Source of the DNA: Allobosea sp039673065
Lineage (GTDB): Bacteria > Pseudomonadota > Alphaproteobacteria > Rhizobiales > Beijerinckiaceae
NCBI RefSeq assembly: GCF_039673065.1
Contig: NZ_JBDJKW010000010.1
Location: 1-64,000, forward strand
DNA: 64,000 bases
Direction of reading: 5' to 3'
Positions 41,316-50,918 of this stretch are shown here, piece after piece; the first letter of the stretch is position 1; every line of letters starts with the position of its first letter. Both the position numbers and the translations under genes were made by a program. The notes beneath the pieces are model-generated. The model was given only the letters and a program-made list of their open reading frames with translations, ran no database searches and had not been told where the DNA came from.

Positions 41316-41340
41316 AAAAGGCCGGGCGGACGGCCCGGCC
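41316..41340 (-). terminator. Rho-independent terminator of the phasin gene
   Basis: On the minus strand GGCCGGGC/GCCCGGCC forms an eight-pair stem with a five-base loop and is followed by TTTTCC. It lies 60 bases after the phasin stop. Confidence 0.8.
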
Positions 41341-41399
41341 GTCGTCAGGCGGCGCGCCCCGCGATATGGGACGCGAAGCGCCTCACTCGCCCTTGGTCG

Positions 41400-41795
41400 T
41401 CACTTGGCCTTGGTCGCCTTGGCGGCGGTCTCGGCCGTCTTGGCGGCCGCTTCCTGCACCGCCACGCCGAGATCCTTCATCTGCGCCTGGAAGGCGGAGA
41501 CCTGGGTCTTCAGATACTCGGACTGATGCTGGAGGACTTCGCTGACATCGCGCGAGCGCACCAGCTTCTGCGCCAGCTCGAACGCCGCGGCGATGTTGTT
41601 CTCGGCATAGCCGATGGCCTTGCGGGCGGCATCCTGGGCGTTGGCGCGGGCCGACTCGGCCGAGCCGTGCGCGGTGTCGACGGCCTTGTGGGCGGCGCCG
41701 ATGAAGCCGTCGAAGGCCTTGCGGGCCTGCTCGACGCTCTTCTCCGCGAATTCGCGCATTTCGGTCGGAACTTCGTAGGGGTTCTTGCCGTCCAT
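41400..41795 (-). CDS. Phasin family protein
   Basis: The 131-residue all-helical protein matches rhizobial phasins: MREFAEKSVEQARKAFDGFI, NAQDAARKAIGYAENN, then the run FELAQKLVRSRDVSEVLQHQ. It has an Ala/Lys-rich C-terminal tail. Phasins cover storage granules or act as general stress chaperones. ATG 41795 has an AGGAGG ribosome site, which suggests strong expression. No polyhydroxyalkanoate synthase gene is in the window. Confidence 0.92.
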   Translation of the reverse strand: MDGKNPYEVPTEMREFAEKSVEQARKAFDGFIGAAHKAVDTAHGSAESARANAQDAARKAIGYAENNIAAAFELAQKLVRSRDVSEVLQHQSEYLKTQVSAFQAQMKDLGVAVQEAAAKTAETAAKATKAK

Positions 41796-41988
41796 GTCTC
41801 GTCCTCCTGATTCGCCGCCGCGGCGGTGCCGCGCAACGCGATCACCGTCATTGTGCACTGCAATATCATTATTGCGCCGCAATGACAACGCCGCGCGAGC
41901 GTGCCCTAGGCGACGCCATTAACGCTGTTTGGAAACGTCCGGGGACGGCGCGAGTTCCGCGCATGGATTCCCGGTCGTTTGGAGGCTA

Positions 41989-42003
41989 TTAAAGCTTTGT
42001 TAG
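41989..42003. promoter_or_regulatory. CtrA-like box TTAA-N7-TTAG before the PdhS-like gene
   Basis: TTAAAGCTTTGTTAG matches the CtrA full site at seven of eight positions and ends 44 bases before the start codon at 42048. It is a near-consensus site; binding is inferred. Confidence 0.42.
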
Positions 42004-42047
42004 GCATAATCGCCCCGGGTTGGGACAGGCCTGAGAAGCGGGACGAG

Positions 42048-45000
42048 ATGAGCGGATCCGAACAGCACTGGACGGAATTGTGGCAGGCCGCGGCGAAAGA
42101 CGCCGCGCTCGCTCCGTTCGTCGCGGGCGGCGCGCTGCTGCTCTGCGCCGAGGACGGCACCCTCCTCCATGCCGATGCGGCAGGCAAGGCGCTGCTGCGC
42201 GGCGAGAGCGAACCGGCCCTGCCCGCCATGGTCGCCCAGCGCCTTCGCGTGCTCGCCGCCGGCGCCGCGACGCCGGGCACGCTGCGCCTCGAACGCCTGC
42301 GCTTCGGCTCCGCCCTGCAGGGGCTGACCACCTGCGCCTGCAAGCTGGTCGAAGGGCCGGCCGGCCGCGCGATCGCCCTCGCCATCAACGCAGCCGAACT
42401 GCGCCGCGCCGGCGTGCGCCTGCCAGTCCAGGACGCTCCCGCCCCGGCGACCGAGCAGCAGGCCGCGCTGCCGCTGCCCGCGCTTGCGGTCGCGGAGGAG
42501 CCGCCGGCGCAGCAGGCGCGCCCGGCCAATCTGCGCTTCCTCTGGCAGAGCGACCGCAGCGGTCGCTTCACCAGCGTCTCGCCCGATTTCGCCCGCCTCG
42601 CCGGCACCGAGCCGGCCCAGGCCCTGCCCGGCCGCAGCTGGAGCGAACTGATCGGCCAGGAGGTCATCGACGGCGACGGCCAGCTTTCGGCCCGGCTCGC
42701 CGGCGACGCGACCTGGAGCGGCTACCCCGTGCTCTGGCGTGTCGGCCCGCAGGAGGCCGCGCGCGTCGAACTCTCCGGCTTCCCGCTCTTCGACGCAGAG
42801 CGCGCGCCGAACGGCTTCCGCGGCTTCGGCCTGGTCCGCCGCCCGGAGAACGAGCCCCTGCCCGCAGCCGAAGCGCCCGCCGCCGCGGCGGATCTGGATG
42901 AGGCGGCGAACGCCGCCCAGCCCGCGCTCGCCGCAGCCGCCATCGCCGACCTTGCCCGTGGCTCGCAAACCGCTGCCGTCGCAGCTGTCCCGGCAGCGCC
43001 TGTGATCGCGGCACTCGCGCCGTCGCACGAGGCTGCCCCGGTCGCGACCGACGACGCCGCAGCACTTGCCGACAGCGCAGACGCCACTGCGCCGGATCTG
43101 GCCACGGCACCGGTCGAGACCGCCCCCGGGCAGCCGGAGGCGCCCGTCGCCGACGAACCTGAGGCCGAGACGGAAACGGCGACGGAGACCGTCACCGCCC
43201 CCGAAGCGGCTGCCGTGGACGAAGCGACCGATATCGCCGAGGACGGCGCGGACGAGGCTGACGGCGAATCCATTGCCGCAGCGACGATGCCGGCGCGCGA
43301 GGCCGAGGAGCCGGTCGCCGAAGCGCCGGTCGCGGAGCAGCGGGCCACCCCGGCACCTGTCGCCGGGACAACGAGCGAACCGCAGCCGGACGAGGACACC
43401 GCCGAGCAGGTCCGCGCGGCCAGGAACGACGCCACGGCCCAGAGCGCCCACACGGCCCAGAGCGACGACGCCGCCGAAGCCGGGCTGCCCGATACCAATG
43501 TCGTGCAGCTGCGCAACGGCCAGTTCGCGGCGATCCGGCCGGTGCTGGAACCCTCCAAGGCCAATCTGTCCAAGGCCGAGCGCAACGCCTTCCGCGAGAT
43601 CGCCAAGGCGCTTGGCGCCCGCATTGCCGGCGAGGACGAGGCCGCGCCGCGCCTGCCGCCCGCGACGCCGCTGACGCTGCAGGACGAGCGCGAGACGGCG
43701 CAGCCCGCCGCAGAGCAGCCCGCCGCCCCGGCCTCGCAAGTCACCGACCCGGCGCAAGTCGCGGAACCGGCCATGGAGCCGGCCGAGCCGCGCGCCCGCA
43801 TGCCGAACGCCCATGCCGAGATCCTCGACCGGCTGCCGGTCGCGGTGCTGGTCAACCGGGACGACGTGCCGCTCTACGCCAACCGCACCCTGCTCGATCT
43901 CCTCGACTATGCGGATGTCGACGACCTTGCCGCCTGTGGCGGCGTCGGCCAGCTCTTCCGCGGCCCGGTCGGCGCGGACGAGAGCACGATGATGCTGGTC
44001 GACCGCAAGGGCGGCGTCATCGCCGTCGAGGGCCGGCTCTCGACCGTCTCGTGGCAGGGCGAGCCGGCCACGCTGATGGCCTTCCGCAACCGGCTGCCGG
44101 GCGGCGAGCTCGAGGAGCTGACGGCGGAGGAGGCCGAGGAGCGCGAACTCGCGGCCGAGTTCGCGGCGGAAGAGGAAGAGGCGGCGCAGCGGGTGCGCTC
44201 GCTGCGGCTCGAGGGCGAGGGCTTCCAGGCCCGCATCGCCGAGATGAGCGCGATGCTCGACACCGCGACCGACGGCGTCGTCACCGTCGACGGGCGCGGG
44301 CGCATCCTCTCTCTCAACAAGAGCGCCGAGGCGCTGTTCGGCTACGACCAGCGCGAGGTCACCGGCGAGCTCTTCACCCTGCTCTTCGCGCCCGAAAGCC
44401 ATTCGCCGGCGCTCGACTATCTCGACGGTCTGATCGGCGGCGGCGTCGCCTCGCTGATGAACGACGGGCGCGAGATCGTCGGTCGCGTGCGCCAGGGCGG
44501 CCGCATCCCGCTGTTCATGACCATGGGCCGGATCGCCGAGGCGCCCGACAGCAAGTTCTGCGCGGTGCTGCGCGACATCACCGCCTGGAAGAAGACCGAG
44601 GGCGAGCTGATCGAGGCGCGCAAGATCGCCGAGAAGGCCAGCGCACAGAAGTCGGACGTGCTGGCGAAGATCAGCCACGAGATCCGCACGCCGCTCAACG
44701 CCATCATCGGCTTCGCCGAGGTGATGTCGGAGGAGCGCTTCGGGCCGATCGAGAACGAGCGCTACAAGGAATACCTGCACGATATCCACCAGTCGGGCGG
44801 TTATGTCATCAGCCTGGTCAACGACCTGCTCGACCTCGCCAAGATCGAGGCCGGCAAGCTGGAGCTCGACTTCGTCAGCGTCAGCCTTAACGACATCGCG
44901 CTCTCGGCGGTGAACCTGCTGCAGCCGGAGGCCCAGCGCGGCCGCGTCGTGCTGCGCTCGGGGCTGGCACCCAAGCTGCCGCCGGTGGTCGCCGACGAGC

Positions 45001-45341
45001 GCTCGCTGCGCCAGATCGTGCTGAACCTGCTCTCCAACGCGGTGAAATTTACCGATGCCGGCGGCCAGGTCATCGTCTCGACGGCGCTCGGCGACCAGGG
45101 CGAGGCGATCCTGCGGGTGCGCGACACCGGCGTCGGCATGGACGACAGCGAGATCGCGCTGGCGCTGGAGCCGTTCCGCCGCGTGCCGACGACGCGCAAG
45201 GCCGGCGGCACCGGGCTCGGCCTGCCGCTGACCAAGGCGCTGGTCGAGGCCAACCGCGCCGCGCTCTCGATCACCAGCGTCAAGAAGGAAGGCACGCTGG
45301 TCGAGGTGACCTTCCCGCCGCAGCGCGTGCTGGCCGGCTGA
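42048..45341 (+). CDS. pdhS: PAS sensor histidine kinase, PdhS-like
   Basis: The 1097-residue kinase has no membrane segment. Three PAS-like regions are seen at about 160-250, 590-680 and 735-850, separated by a long acidic Ala-rich linker (about 270-480). The kinase core starts with the H-box SHEIRTPLNAIIGFAEVMSE (His near 876). The ATPase domain has LNLLSNAVKF, RVRDTGVGM and GGTGLGLPLTK. The dimerisation and ATPase sequence closely follows Brucella PdhS, a cytoplasmic DivK kinase marking the old pole. ATG 42048 is preferred over an upstream ATG at 41979 because a CtrA-like box overlaps the extension. With the DivJ-like kinase at 378-2195, two DivK-type kinases lie in one window. Confidence 0.87.
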   Translation: MSGSEQHWTELWQAAAKDAALAPFVAGGALLLCAEDGTLLHADAAGKALLRGESEPALPAMVAQRLRVLAAGAATPGTLRLERLRFGSALQGLTTCACKLVEGPAGRAIALAINAAELRRAGVRLPVQDAPAPATEQQAALPLPALAVAEEPPAQQARPANLRFLWQSDRSGRFTSVSPDFARLAGTEPAQALPGRSWSELIGQEVIDGDGQLSARLAGDATWSGYPVLWRVGPQEAARVELSGFPLFDAERAPNGFRGFGLVRRPENEPLPAAEAPAAAADLDEAANAAQPALAAAAIADLARGSQTAAVAAVPAAPVIAALAPSHEAAPVATDDAAALADSADATAPDLATAPVETAPGQPEAPVADEPEAETETATETVTAPEAAAVDEATDIAEDGADEADGESIAAATMPAREAEEPVAEAPVAEQRATPAPVAGTTSEPQPDEDTAEQVRAARNDATAQSAHTAQSDDAAEAGLPDTNVVQLRNGQFAAIRPVLEPSKANLSKAERNAFREIAKALGARIAGEDEAAPRLPPATPLTLQDERETAQPAAEQPAAPASQVTDPAQVAEPAMEPAEPRARMPNAHAEILDRLPVAVLVNRDDVPLYANRTLLDLLDYADVDDLAACGGVGQLFRGPVGADESTMMLVDRKGGVIAVEGRLSTVSWQGEPATLMAFRNRLPGGELEELTAEEAEERELAAEFAAEEEEAAQRVRSLRLEGEGFQARIAEMSAMLDTATDGVVTVDGRGRILSLNKSAEALFGYDQREVTGELFTLLFAPESHSPALDYLDGLIGGGVASLMNDGREIVGRVRQGGRIPLFMTMGRIAEAPDSKFCAVLRDITAWKKTEGELIEARKIAEKASAQKSDVLAKISHEIRTPLNAIIGFAEVMSEERFGPIENERYKEYLHDIHQSGGYVISLVNDLLDLAKIEAGKLELDFVSVSLNDIALSAVNLLQPEAQRGRVVLRSGLAPKLPPVVADERSLRQIVLNLLSNAVKFTDAGGQVIVSTALGDQGEAILRVRDTGVGMDDSEIALALEPFRRVPTTRKAGGTGLGLPLTKALVEANRAALSITSVKKEGTLVEVTFPPQRVLAG

Positions 45342-45490
45342 CGCAGCGGCGGCGCCACGGATTCCCTCCGCTGCGACACGCGCCCCGCGAGGCGCGCCGG
45401 TCCTTGTGACGGATCAATGTCGCCGCGCCGCCCCGGCCCTATCGTCCGCGCAAGCGCCCTGCCGGCGGCACGATGCGGAGACGACAGCCA

Positions 45491-46270
45491 ATGTTCGATA
45501 CGGGCAGAACGATCACGGCCGGCGATGCGGCGCTGTTCGTCGCCGAGACCGGCGTGCCGGAAGGCGAGCCCATCGTGCTGCTGCATGGCGGCCTCGGCAG
45601 CCGCACCGACTTCGCTGCGCTGGCCGCGCGGCTCGGCTGCGACCATCGCCTCGTCGCCATCGACAGCCGCGGCCATGGCCGCTCCGCGCTGGGCGGTGAA
45701 AGGCTGAGCTATCGTCGTCTGGCGCAGGACGTCGCGGCCGTGCTGGCGGCGCTCGGCCTCACGCAGGCCGGGATCATCGGCCACAGCGATGGCGGCATCG
45801 TCGCGTTGCGGCTCGCGACGGCAGAAACGCAACCGCGTTTCCTCGTCACGGTCGGGGCACACTGGCAGCTGGCGGAGGACGATCCGACGCGCGATCTCTA
45901 TCGCAAGATCAGCGAGGCGCAGTGGCGCGAAATGTTTCCAGCCGGGGTCGCCCGCTACGAAGCGGAGAATCCCGCGCCTGACTTCGCCCGGCTGTTCGAA
46001 GCCACCCGCGCCATGTGGCTCGGCAACGGGCCGGACGCCTATCCGGGCGAGACGGTGCGCGCCATCCGCGCACCTCTCCTGGTGGTACACGGGGACGAGG
46101 ACGCACTCGTCTCCCGCGCCCAGGCGGCCGGGCTGGCCGAGCGCGTGCCCGGAGCCCGGCTGCTCAACCTGCCCTTCGCGACGCACACCGTGCTGCAGGA
46201 CGATCCGGACGCGGTGGCGCCGGCGCTCCGCGACTTCGTCGCCGGTGCCGGCCGCGGCGCGCCCGGCTAG
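45491..46270 (+). CDS. Alpha/beta hydrolase
   Basis: The 259-residue hydrolase shows the oxyanion motif LLHGGLGS, the nucleophile elbow GHSDGGIVAL (Ser near 99), an Asp in GDEDALVS and the last His in FATHTVLQDD, so the triad is complete. Substrate cannot be assigned. ATG 45491 follows GGAG; ATG 45473 is an alternative. Its TAG stop shares the bases CTAG with the stop of the convergent mgtE gene. Confidence 0.85.
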   Translation: MFDTGRTITAGDAALFVAETGVPEGEPIVLLHGGLGSRTDFAALAARLGCDHRLVAIDSRGHGRSALGGERLSYRRLAQDVAAVLAALGLTQAGIIGHSDGGIVALRLATAETQPRFLVTVGAHWQLAEDDPTRDLYRKISEAQWREMFPAGVARYEAENPAPDFARLFEATRAMWLGNGPDAYPGETVRAIRAPLLVVHGDEDALVSRAQAAGLAERVPGARLLNLPFATHTVLQDDPDAVAPALRDFVAGAGRGAPG

Positions 46271-47649
46271 AGCAAGGTGCCGCGCAGGATCAGGGCGGCG
46301 ATGCTGAAATAGATCACCAGCCCGGAGACATCGACCAGCGTCGCCACGAAGGGCGCCGAGGCGCTGGCCGGGTCGAAGCCCAGCCGGGTCAGGATAAAGG
46401 GCAGCATCGAGCCGGCCAGAGAGCCGAAGGTGACGATGCCGATCAGGGCCGCGCCGATGGTGACGGCAACCAGGCCCCAGTGCTCGCCGTAATCGTAGAG
46501 GCCGGTCTTCTGCCAGACGACGACGCGCACCATGCCGATCGCGCCGAGGATGGCGCCGAGCGTCATGCCGGTCGGCAATTCGCGCAGCGCCACCCGCCAC
46601 CAGTCGCCGAGGCCGAGTTCGCGCAGCGCCAGCGACCGGATGATCAGCGAGGTCGCCTGCGAGCCGGAATTGCCGCCGGAGCTCATGATCAGCGGGATGA
46701 AGAGCGTCAGCACCAGCGCCTTCTCCAGCTCGCCCTCGTAATGCTGCATGACCGAGGCCGTCAGCATCTCGCCGATCAGCAGTACGCTGAGCCAGCCGGC
46801 ACGCTTGCGGATCATCTCGAGGAAGCCGATGCGCGGATAGGGCGCGCCCAGCGCCTCCATGCCGCCGAGCTTCTGCACGTCCTCGGTGGTCTCGTCGATC
46901 ATCGCGTCGATGACGTCGTCGACGGTGACGATGCCGAGCATGCGCTCCCGGGCGTCGACCACCGGCACGGCGAGGAGGTTGTACTTGGCGATCAGCCGCG
47001 CCACCTCCTCGCGATCCGTCCCCGGCGCGACGCTGACCGGCGGGCGCACGCCGCCGGCGCTGACGATCGGCGCGGCCGGATCGCCCGAGATCAGCCGGCG
47101 CAGCGCCACCGCCTGGACAAGGCGACCGCCCTCCGGCTCGACCACGTAGATCGCATAGACGGTCTCGCGGCTGCGCTCGACGGTGCGGACATGGTCGAGC
47201 GTGCGGGCGATCGTCCAGTCGGCCGGCACGCTGACGAACTCGGTCGTCATGATCGCGCCGGCGCTGTGCTCCGGCCACGCCAGCAGCGCCGCCAGCGCGG
47301 CGCGGGTCTCGCCGTCGAGCCGCGCGACGAAGCGGTGCCGGTCCGGCTCGGAAAGGTCGTTGCGGAAGATCTCGGCGACACGGTCGGACGACATCGCCTG
47401 GATGAAGGCGACCGCGCGCTCGAGCGGCAGCGCCTTGAGGATCGCGCCAGGCGCGACGAGTTCGGGCTGGTCGAGCACGTCGACCGCCCGTCCCGCCGGC
47501 ATGGCGAGCAGGATGGCCGCGGCCTCGGCAGGCTCGACCGCGTTCAGCCGCTCGGCGATATCGGCGACATGGACGCCGTGCAGCGTGGTGCCGGCGAGAT
47601 CGAGCCCGCCCGGGGCGCGGCTCGCGAATGGGGTGACAGCGGCGTTCAT
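46267..47649 (-). CDS. mgtE: Magnesium transporter MgtE
   Basis: The 460-residue protein has the full MgtE layout: an N-terminal superhelical domain (about 30-140), two CBS domains (about 143-265; VSVPADWTIARTLDHVR and LLAVPVVDARERMLGIVTVD) and five membrane helices. The pore-helix signature is PLIMSSGGNSGSQATSLIIR. The cytosolic domains sense Mg and close the channel. ATG 47649 has AAGGAAG upstream. I saw no M-box riboswitch in the leader. The stop codon overlaps the stop of the convergent hydrolase gene. Confidence 0.95.
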   Translation of the reverse strand: MNAAVTPFASRAPGGLDLAGTTLHGVHVADIAERLNAVEPAEAAAILLAMPAGRAVDVLDQPELVAPGAILKALPLERAVAFIQAMSSDRVAEIFRNDLSEPDRHRFVARLDGETRAALAALLAWPEHSAGAIMTTEFVSVPADWTIARTLDHVRTVERSRETVYAIYVVEPEGGRLVQAVALRRLISGDPAAPIVSAGGVRPPVSVAPGTDREEVARLIAKYNLLAVPVVDARERMLGIVTVDDVIDAMIDETTEDVQKLGGMEALGAPYPRIGFLEMIRKRAGWLSVLLIGEMLTASVMQHYEGELEKALVLTLFIPLIMSSGGNSGSQATSLIIRSLALRELGLGDWWRVALRELPTGMTLGAILGAIGMVRVVVWQKTGLYDYGEHWGLVAVTIGAALIGIVTFGSLAGSMLPFILTRLGFDPASASAPFVATLVDVSGLVIYFSIAALILRGTLL

Positions 47650-47979
47650 GGCTCGCTTCCTTCCGGTTCGGCCGTCGATGGCCGAACGCAGGCGAGCCTG
47701 TCACGAGGGATCAGGCGCGCGGACGGACGGCCGGCGACGGCAAGGACGGTCGACTGGGACTGTCGCTTGGCATGGGGATCGGGGTTCCTTGGTGAGACCG
47801 GGCGACGGGCGTTGGCGCGCCGACCGGACGGGCGCCAGATGCGCCTGTTGCGCGCCTTCGTCAAGCGCCCTGCACAGGTGCCGTCGCGCATCCACGCCAA
47901 GCCGGAGCCGCGACGCTTGCGCGTTGGCGCGGAGCCGGCGCCGTCCTAGAGTTGGGCACGCAACAGCCCGGACGGTCCC
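47650..47979. other. Divergent intergenic region, mgtE / acyl-CoA dehydrogenase
   Basis: These 330 bases hold no gene I can support. The first 200 would form the mgtE leader. Several GC-rich inverted segments exist, but none matched a riboswitch I know. Confidence 0.5.
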
Positions 47980-49137
47980 ATGCAGTTCGCATTCTCCGAG
48001 GAAGAAGAGCTGATCCGCGAGAGCGCGCGCCGGCTCGCCGCCGACAGGCTCGCGCCATTGGCCGAGGCGCTCGACCACGGCGAGGGCCGGGACGGCTTCC
48101 TCGCCAATCTCAAGCTCATGGCCGAGAACGGCTTCATGGCGCTGAATGTCGCGGCCGCCTATGGCGGCAGCGAAGCCGGCACGGTCGCCTTCGCGCTGGC
48201 GCTGGAGGAGTTCGCAGCCGCCTGCGCCGCGACGGCGGTGACCACCTCGGTGACCAACATGGTCGGCGAGGTGATCCAGGCGGTCGGCACCGCGGCGCAG
48301 AAGGAAGAGCATCTGCCGAAGCTCGCCGACGGCAGCTATCCCGCCGGCGCCTTCTGCCTGACGGAATCCGGCGCGGGCTCCGACCCTGCCGGCATGGCGC
48401 TGCGGGCACGGCGCGACGGCGATTCCTACGTCCTCGACGGCGAGAAGCTCTACATCACCAGCGGCGAATATGCCGGCATCTTCGTGGTCTGGGCGGTGAC
48501 CGACCCCGACGCGCCGAAGGGCAAGGGCATTTCGGTCTTCCTCGTGCCGGCCGGCACGCCCGGCGTGAGCATCGGCAAGGCCGAGAGCAAGATGGGCCAG
48601 ACCGGCTCGGCCACCAATATCGTGCGCTTCGACGGCGCCCGCATCCCGGCCGAAGCCCTGATGGGGCGGGAGAACGACGGATTCCGCGTCGCGGTCGGCG
48701 AACTCGCCGGCGGGCGCATCGGCGTGGCGGCGGTCTCGCTCGGCATCGCGCGCGCGGCGATGGACGCCGCCAAGGCCTATATCCGCGAGCGCCGGCAGTT
48801 CGGGCAGCCGCTGGCCAGCTTCCAGGGCCTGCAATGGATGATCGCCGACCGCGAGGTCGATCTGCACGCCGCGCGGCTGCTGATCCTCGACGCGGCGGCG
48901 CGCAAGGACCGTGGCGACCCCTTCGCCCGGGAAGCCTCGATGGCCAAGCTCTTCGCTTCGGAGGCCGCGCATCGCTGCACCGACACCGCCCTGCAGATGC
49001 ATGGCGGCGCCGGCTATTGCCGCGACTACCCCGTCGAGCGCTATGCGCGCGACGCCCGGATCACGCGCATCTACGAGGGCACCTCGGAGATCCAGCGCCT
49101 GATCATCGCCCGCGAAACCCTGCGCCAGCTCGGCTGA
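47980..49137 (+). CDS. Acyl-CoA dehydrogenase
   Basis: The 385-residue flavoenzyme introduces a trans-2 double bond into acyl-CoA. FAD and substrate motifs are FCLTESGAGSDPAGM and KLYITSGEYA, and the second signature is QMHGGAGYCRDYPVERYARD. The catalytic Glu is in YEGTSEIQR near the C-terminus. Chain-length preference is not readable; short- or branched-chain substrates are common for this length. A glutathione S-transferase gene follows after 29 bases. Confidence 0.93.
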   Translation: MQFAFSEEEELIRESARRLAADRLAPLAEALDHGEGRDGFLANLKLMAENGFMALNVAAAYGGSEAGTVAFALALEEFAAACAATAVTTSVTNMVGEVIQAVGTAAQKEEHLPKLADGSYPAGAFCLTESGAGSDPAGMALRARRDGDSYVLDGEKLYITSGEYAGIFVVWAVTDPDAPKGKGISVFLVPAGTPGVSIGKAESKMGQTGSATNIVRFDGARIPAEALMGRENDGFRVAVGELAGGRIGVAAVSLGIARAAMDAAKAYIRERRQFGQPLASFQGLQWMIADREVDLHAARLLILDAAARKDRGDPFAREASMAKLFASEAAHRCTDTALQMHGGAGYCRDYPVERYARDARITRIYEGTSEIQRLIIARETLRQLG

Positions 49138-49166
49138 GCGCGCGCTCTAACCGCCAGGACACCCGC

Positions 49167-49829
49167 ATGACCCTGACCATCTATGGCTGCTACCGCTCGC
49201 GCGCGAGCCGCACCGTCTGGCTCGCCAACGAGCTCGGCATCCCCTTCGACCATGTGCCGGTGGTGCAGGCCTATCGCCTCGCCGACCCGCTGGCGGCCGA
49301 CGCGCCGCTCAACACCCGCAGCCCCGCCTTCCTGAAGATCAACCCGAACGGGCACATCCCCTCGATCGACGATGACGGCTTCGTCCTGCACGAATCGCTG
49401 GCAATCAACCTCTACCTCGCCCGCAAGCATGGCGGGCCGGTCGCACCGGAGACGGTGCAGGAGGAGGGCCTCGCCGCGATGTGGTCGCTCTGGGCCGTGA
49501 CGGAGTGCGAGCAGTACGCCCTCAACCTGATGGTCCACCGCGCGGTGAACCCGCCGGAGAAGCGCGACCCGGCCGTGGTCGCGGCCTCGCTCGCCGCCCT
49601 GCCCAAGCCCTTCGCCGTGCTCGATCGCACGCTGGCCGACGGCGGCGGCTACCTGATCGGCAAGCGCTTCACCGTGGCCGACATCAACGTCGCCGAGGCG
49701 ATCCGCTACGCCATGCTCGCGCCGGAGCTGTTCGAGCCCGTGCCGCATGTGCGCGAATGGCTGCAGCGGCTGCACGCCCGGCCCGCCTTCGTCGCCATGT
49801 GGGCGGCGCGCGACGCCGAGCCGGCCTGA
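49167..49829 (+). CDS. Glutathione S-transferase family protein
   Basis: The 220-residue protein has the N-terminal thioredoxin fold with YGCYRSRASRTVWLANEL and the glutathione-contact KINPNGHIPSIDDDGFVLHE followed by SLAINLYLARK. The C-terminal helical domain ends with FTVADINVAEAIRYA. Cys or Ser in YGCYRSRAS could be the catalytic residue. It may be co-transcribed with the acyl-CoA dehydrogenase gene. Substrate unknown. Confidence 0.9.
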   Translation: MTLTIYGCYRSRASRTVWLANELGIPFDHVPVVQAYRLADPLAADAPLNTRSPAFLKINPNGHIPSIDDDGFVLHESLAINLYLARKHGGPVAPETVQEEGLAAMWSLWAVTECEQYALNLMVHRAVNPPEKRDPAVVAASLAALPKPFAVLDRTLADGGGYLIGKRFTVADINVAEAIRYAMLAPELFEPVPHVREWLQRLHARPAFVAMWAARDAEPA

Positions 49830-50000
49830 GCCGCTGTTTCCGGGTGTCGGCCCGGTGCCCGGCGCGGTAGAGCCTCGCCCGACACCGGGAGCGACCGGCG
49901 GACGCGGCGGACGAAGGCCGCTGCGCAGCCTCGCCTCCTGACCGATCCGGCCGCGGGAGGGGCGTATCCCGACGCCCCAACCCGCATCGACGAGGCGGCT

Positions 50001-50918
50001 ATGCCATCTTCCCCCGCGCAGCAGATGGGCGCCCGCGAATGGGCGCTGCTCTGCCTGCTCTCCGTCCTGTGGGGCGGCTCCTTCTTCTTCAACGCGCTGG
50101 CTGTGGCGGAATGGCCGCCCTTCGCGGTGGTGCTGGTCCGGGTCGGGCTGGCCGCGATGGCGCTGCTCGCCATCGTGCGCCTCACCGGCGCGCCGACGGC
50201 TGCGGCCTGGCCGCTCTGGCCCTCCTTCCTGCTGATGGGCATCCTCAACAATCTGGTGCCCTTCACGCTGATCCTCTGGGGCCAGACGCAGATCGCCAGC
50301 GGGCTGGCCTCGATCATCAACGCCACCACGCCGATCTTCACCGTGGTCGTGATGCACCTGTTCGGCGGCGAGCCGGCCTCGGGCCGCAAGATGGCCGGCG
50401 TGTTCGCCGGGCTCGCCGGCGTCGCGATCCTGATGGGGCCCGACGCGCTCGGCGGGCTGGGCGGGCATCTCGCGGCGCAGCTCGCCTGCGTCGGCGCCAC
50501 GCTCTCCTATGCCTTCTCCGGACTGGTGGCGCGCCGCTTCCGGCAGCTGCCGCCGCTCGTCAGCGCCGCCGGCCAGCTCAGCGCCACCACGGCGATGGCG
50601 ATCCCGATCCTGCTGGTGGTGCATCCGCCCTGGACGCTGCCCCTGCCCTCGCCGACCGCGCTCGGCGCCATGGCGGGGCTGGCCCTGGCCTCGACCGCGC
50701 TGGCCTATGCGATCTTCTTCCGGATCATGCGGGCGGCGGGGCCGACCAATGTCGCGCTCGTCACCTTCCTGATTCCGGTCAGCGCGATCCTGCTCGGTAC
50801 CTTCGTGCTCGGGGAGGCGCTGCTGCCGCGCCATATCGGCGGCATGGCGGCGATCTTCGCGGGGCTGGCCCTGATCGACGGGCGGCTGGTCAGGCGGCTG
50901 ACGAAAGCCTCCGTCTAG
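50001..50918 (+). CDS. DMT superfamily transporter (EamA type)
   Basis: The 305-residue protein has ten membrane helices arranged as two EamA repeats, with LSVLWGGSFFFNALAV at the start of the first and GATLSYAFSGLVARRF at the second. The late run GPTNVALVTFLIPVSAILLG and EALLPRHIGGMAAIFAGL are typical. Family members export amino acids and other metabolites; substrate unknown. It precedes a LysR gene by 133 bases on the same strand. Confidence 0.9.
   Translation: MPSSPAQQMGAREWALLCLLSVLWGGSFFFNALAVAEWPPFAVVLVRVGLAAMALLAIVRLTGAPTAAAWPLWPSFLLMGILNNLVPFTLILWGQTQIASGLASIINATTPIFTVVVMHLFGGEPASGRKMAGVFAGLAGVAILMGPDALGGLGGHLAAQLACVGATLSYAFSGLVARRFRQLPPLVSAAGQLSATTAMAIPILLVVHPPWTLPLPSPTALGAMAGLALASTALAYAIFFRIMRAAGPTNVALVTFLIPVSAILLGTFVLGEALLPRHIGGMAAIFAGLALIDGRLVRRLTKASV

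Noticed and set aside
42000..44789. A 929-codon minus-strand open frame opposite the PdhS-like kinase
   Set aside because: No domain is recognisable, whereas the plus strand has PAS, H-box and ATPase motifs.
44801..47704. A 967-codon minus-strand frame covering mgtE, the hydrolase and the kinase end
   Set aside because: It runs in a different frame from mgtE across three genes and is Arg-rich low-complexity sequence.
47650..47860. Possible M-box magnesium riboswitch before mgtE
   Set aside because: No conserved M-box helices or loops could be recognised; only generic GC-rich inverted segments.
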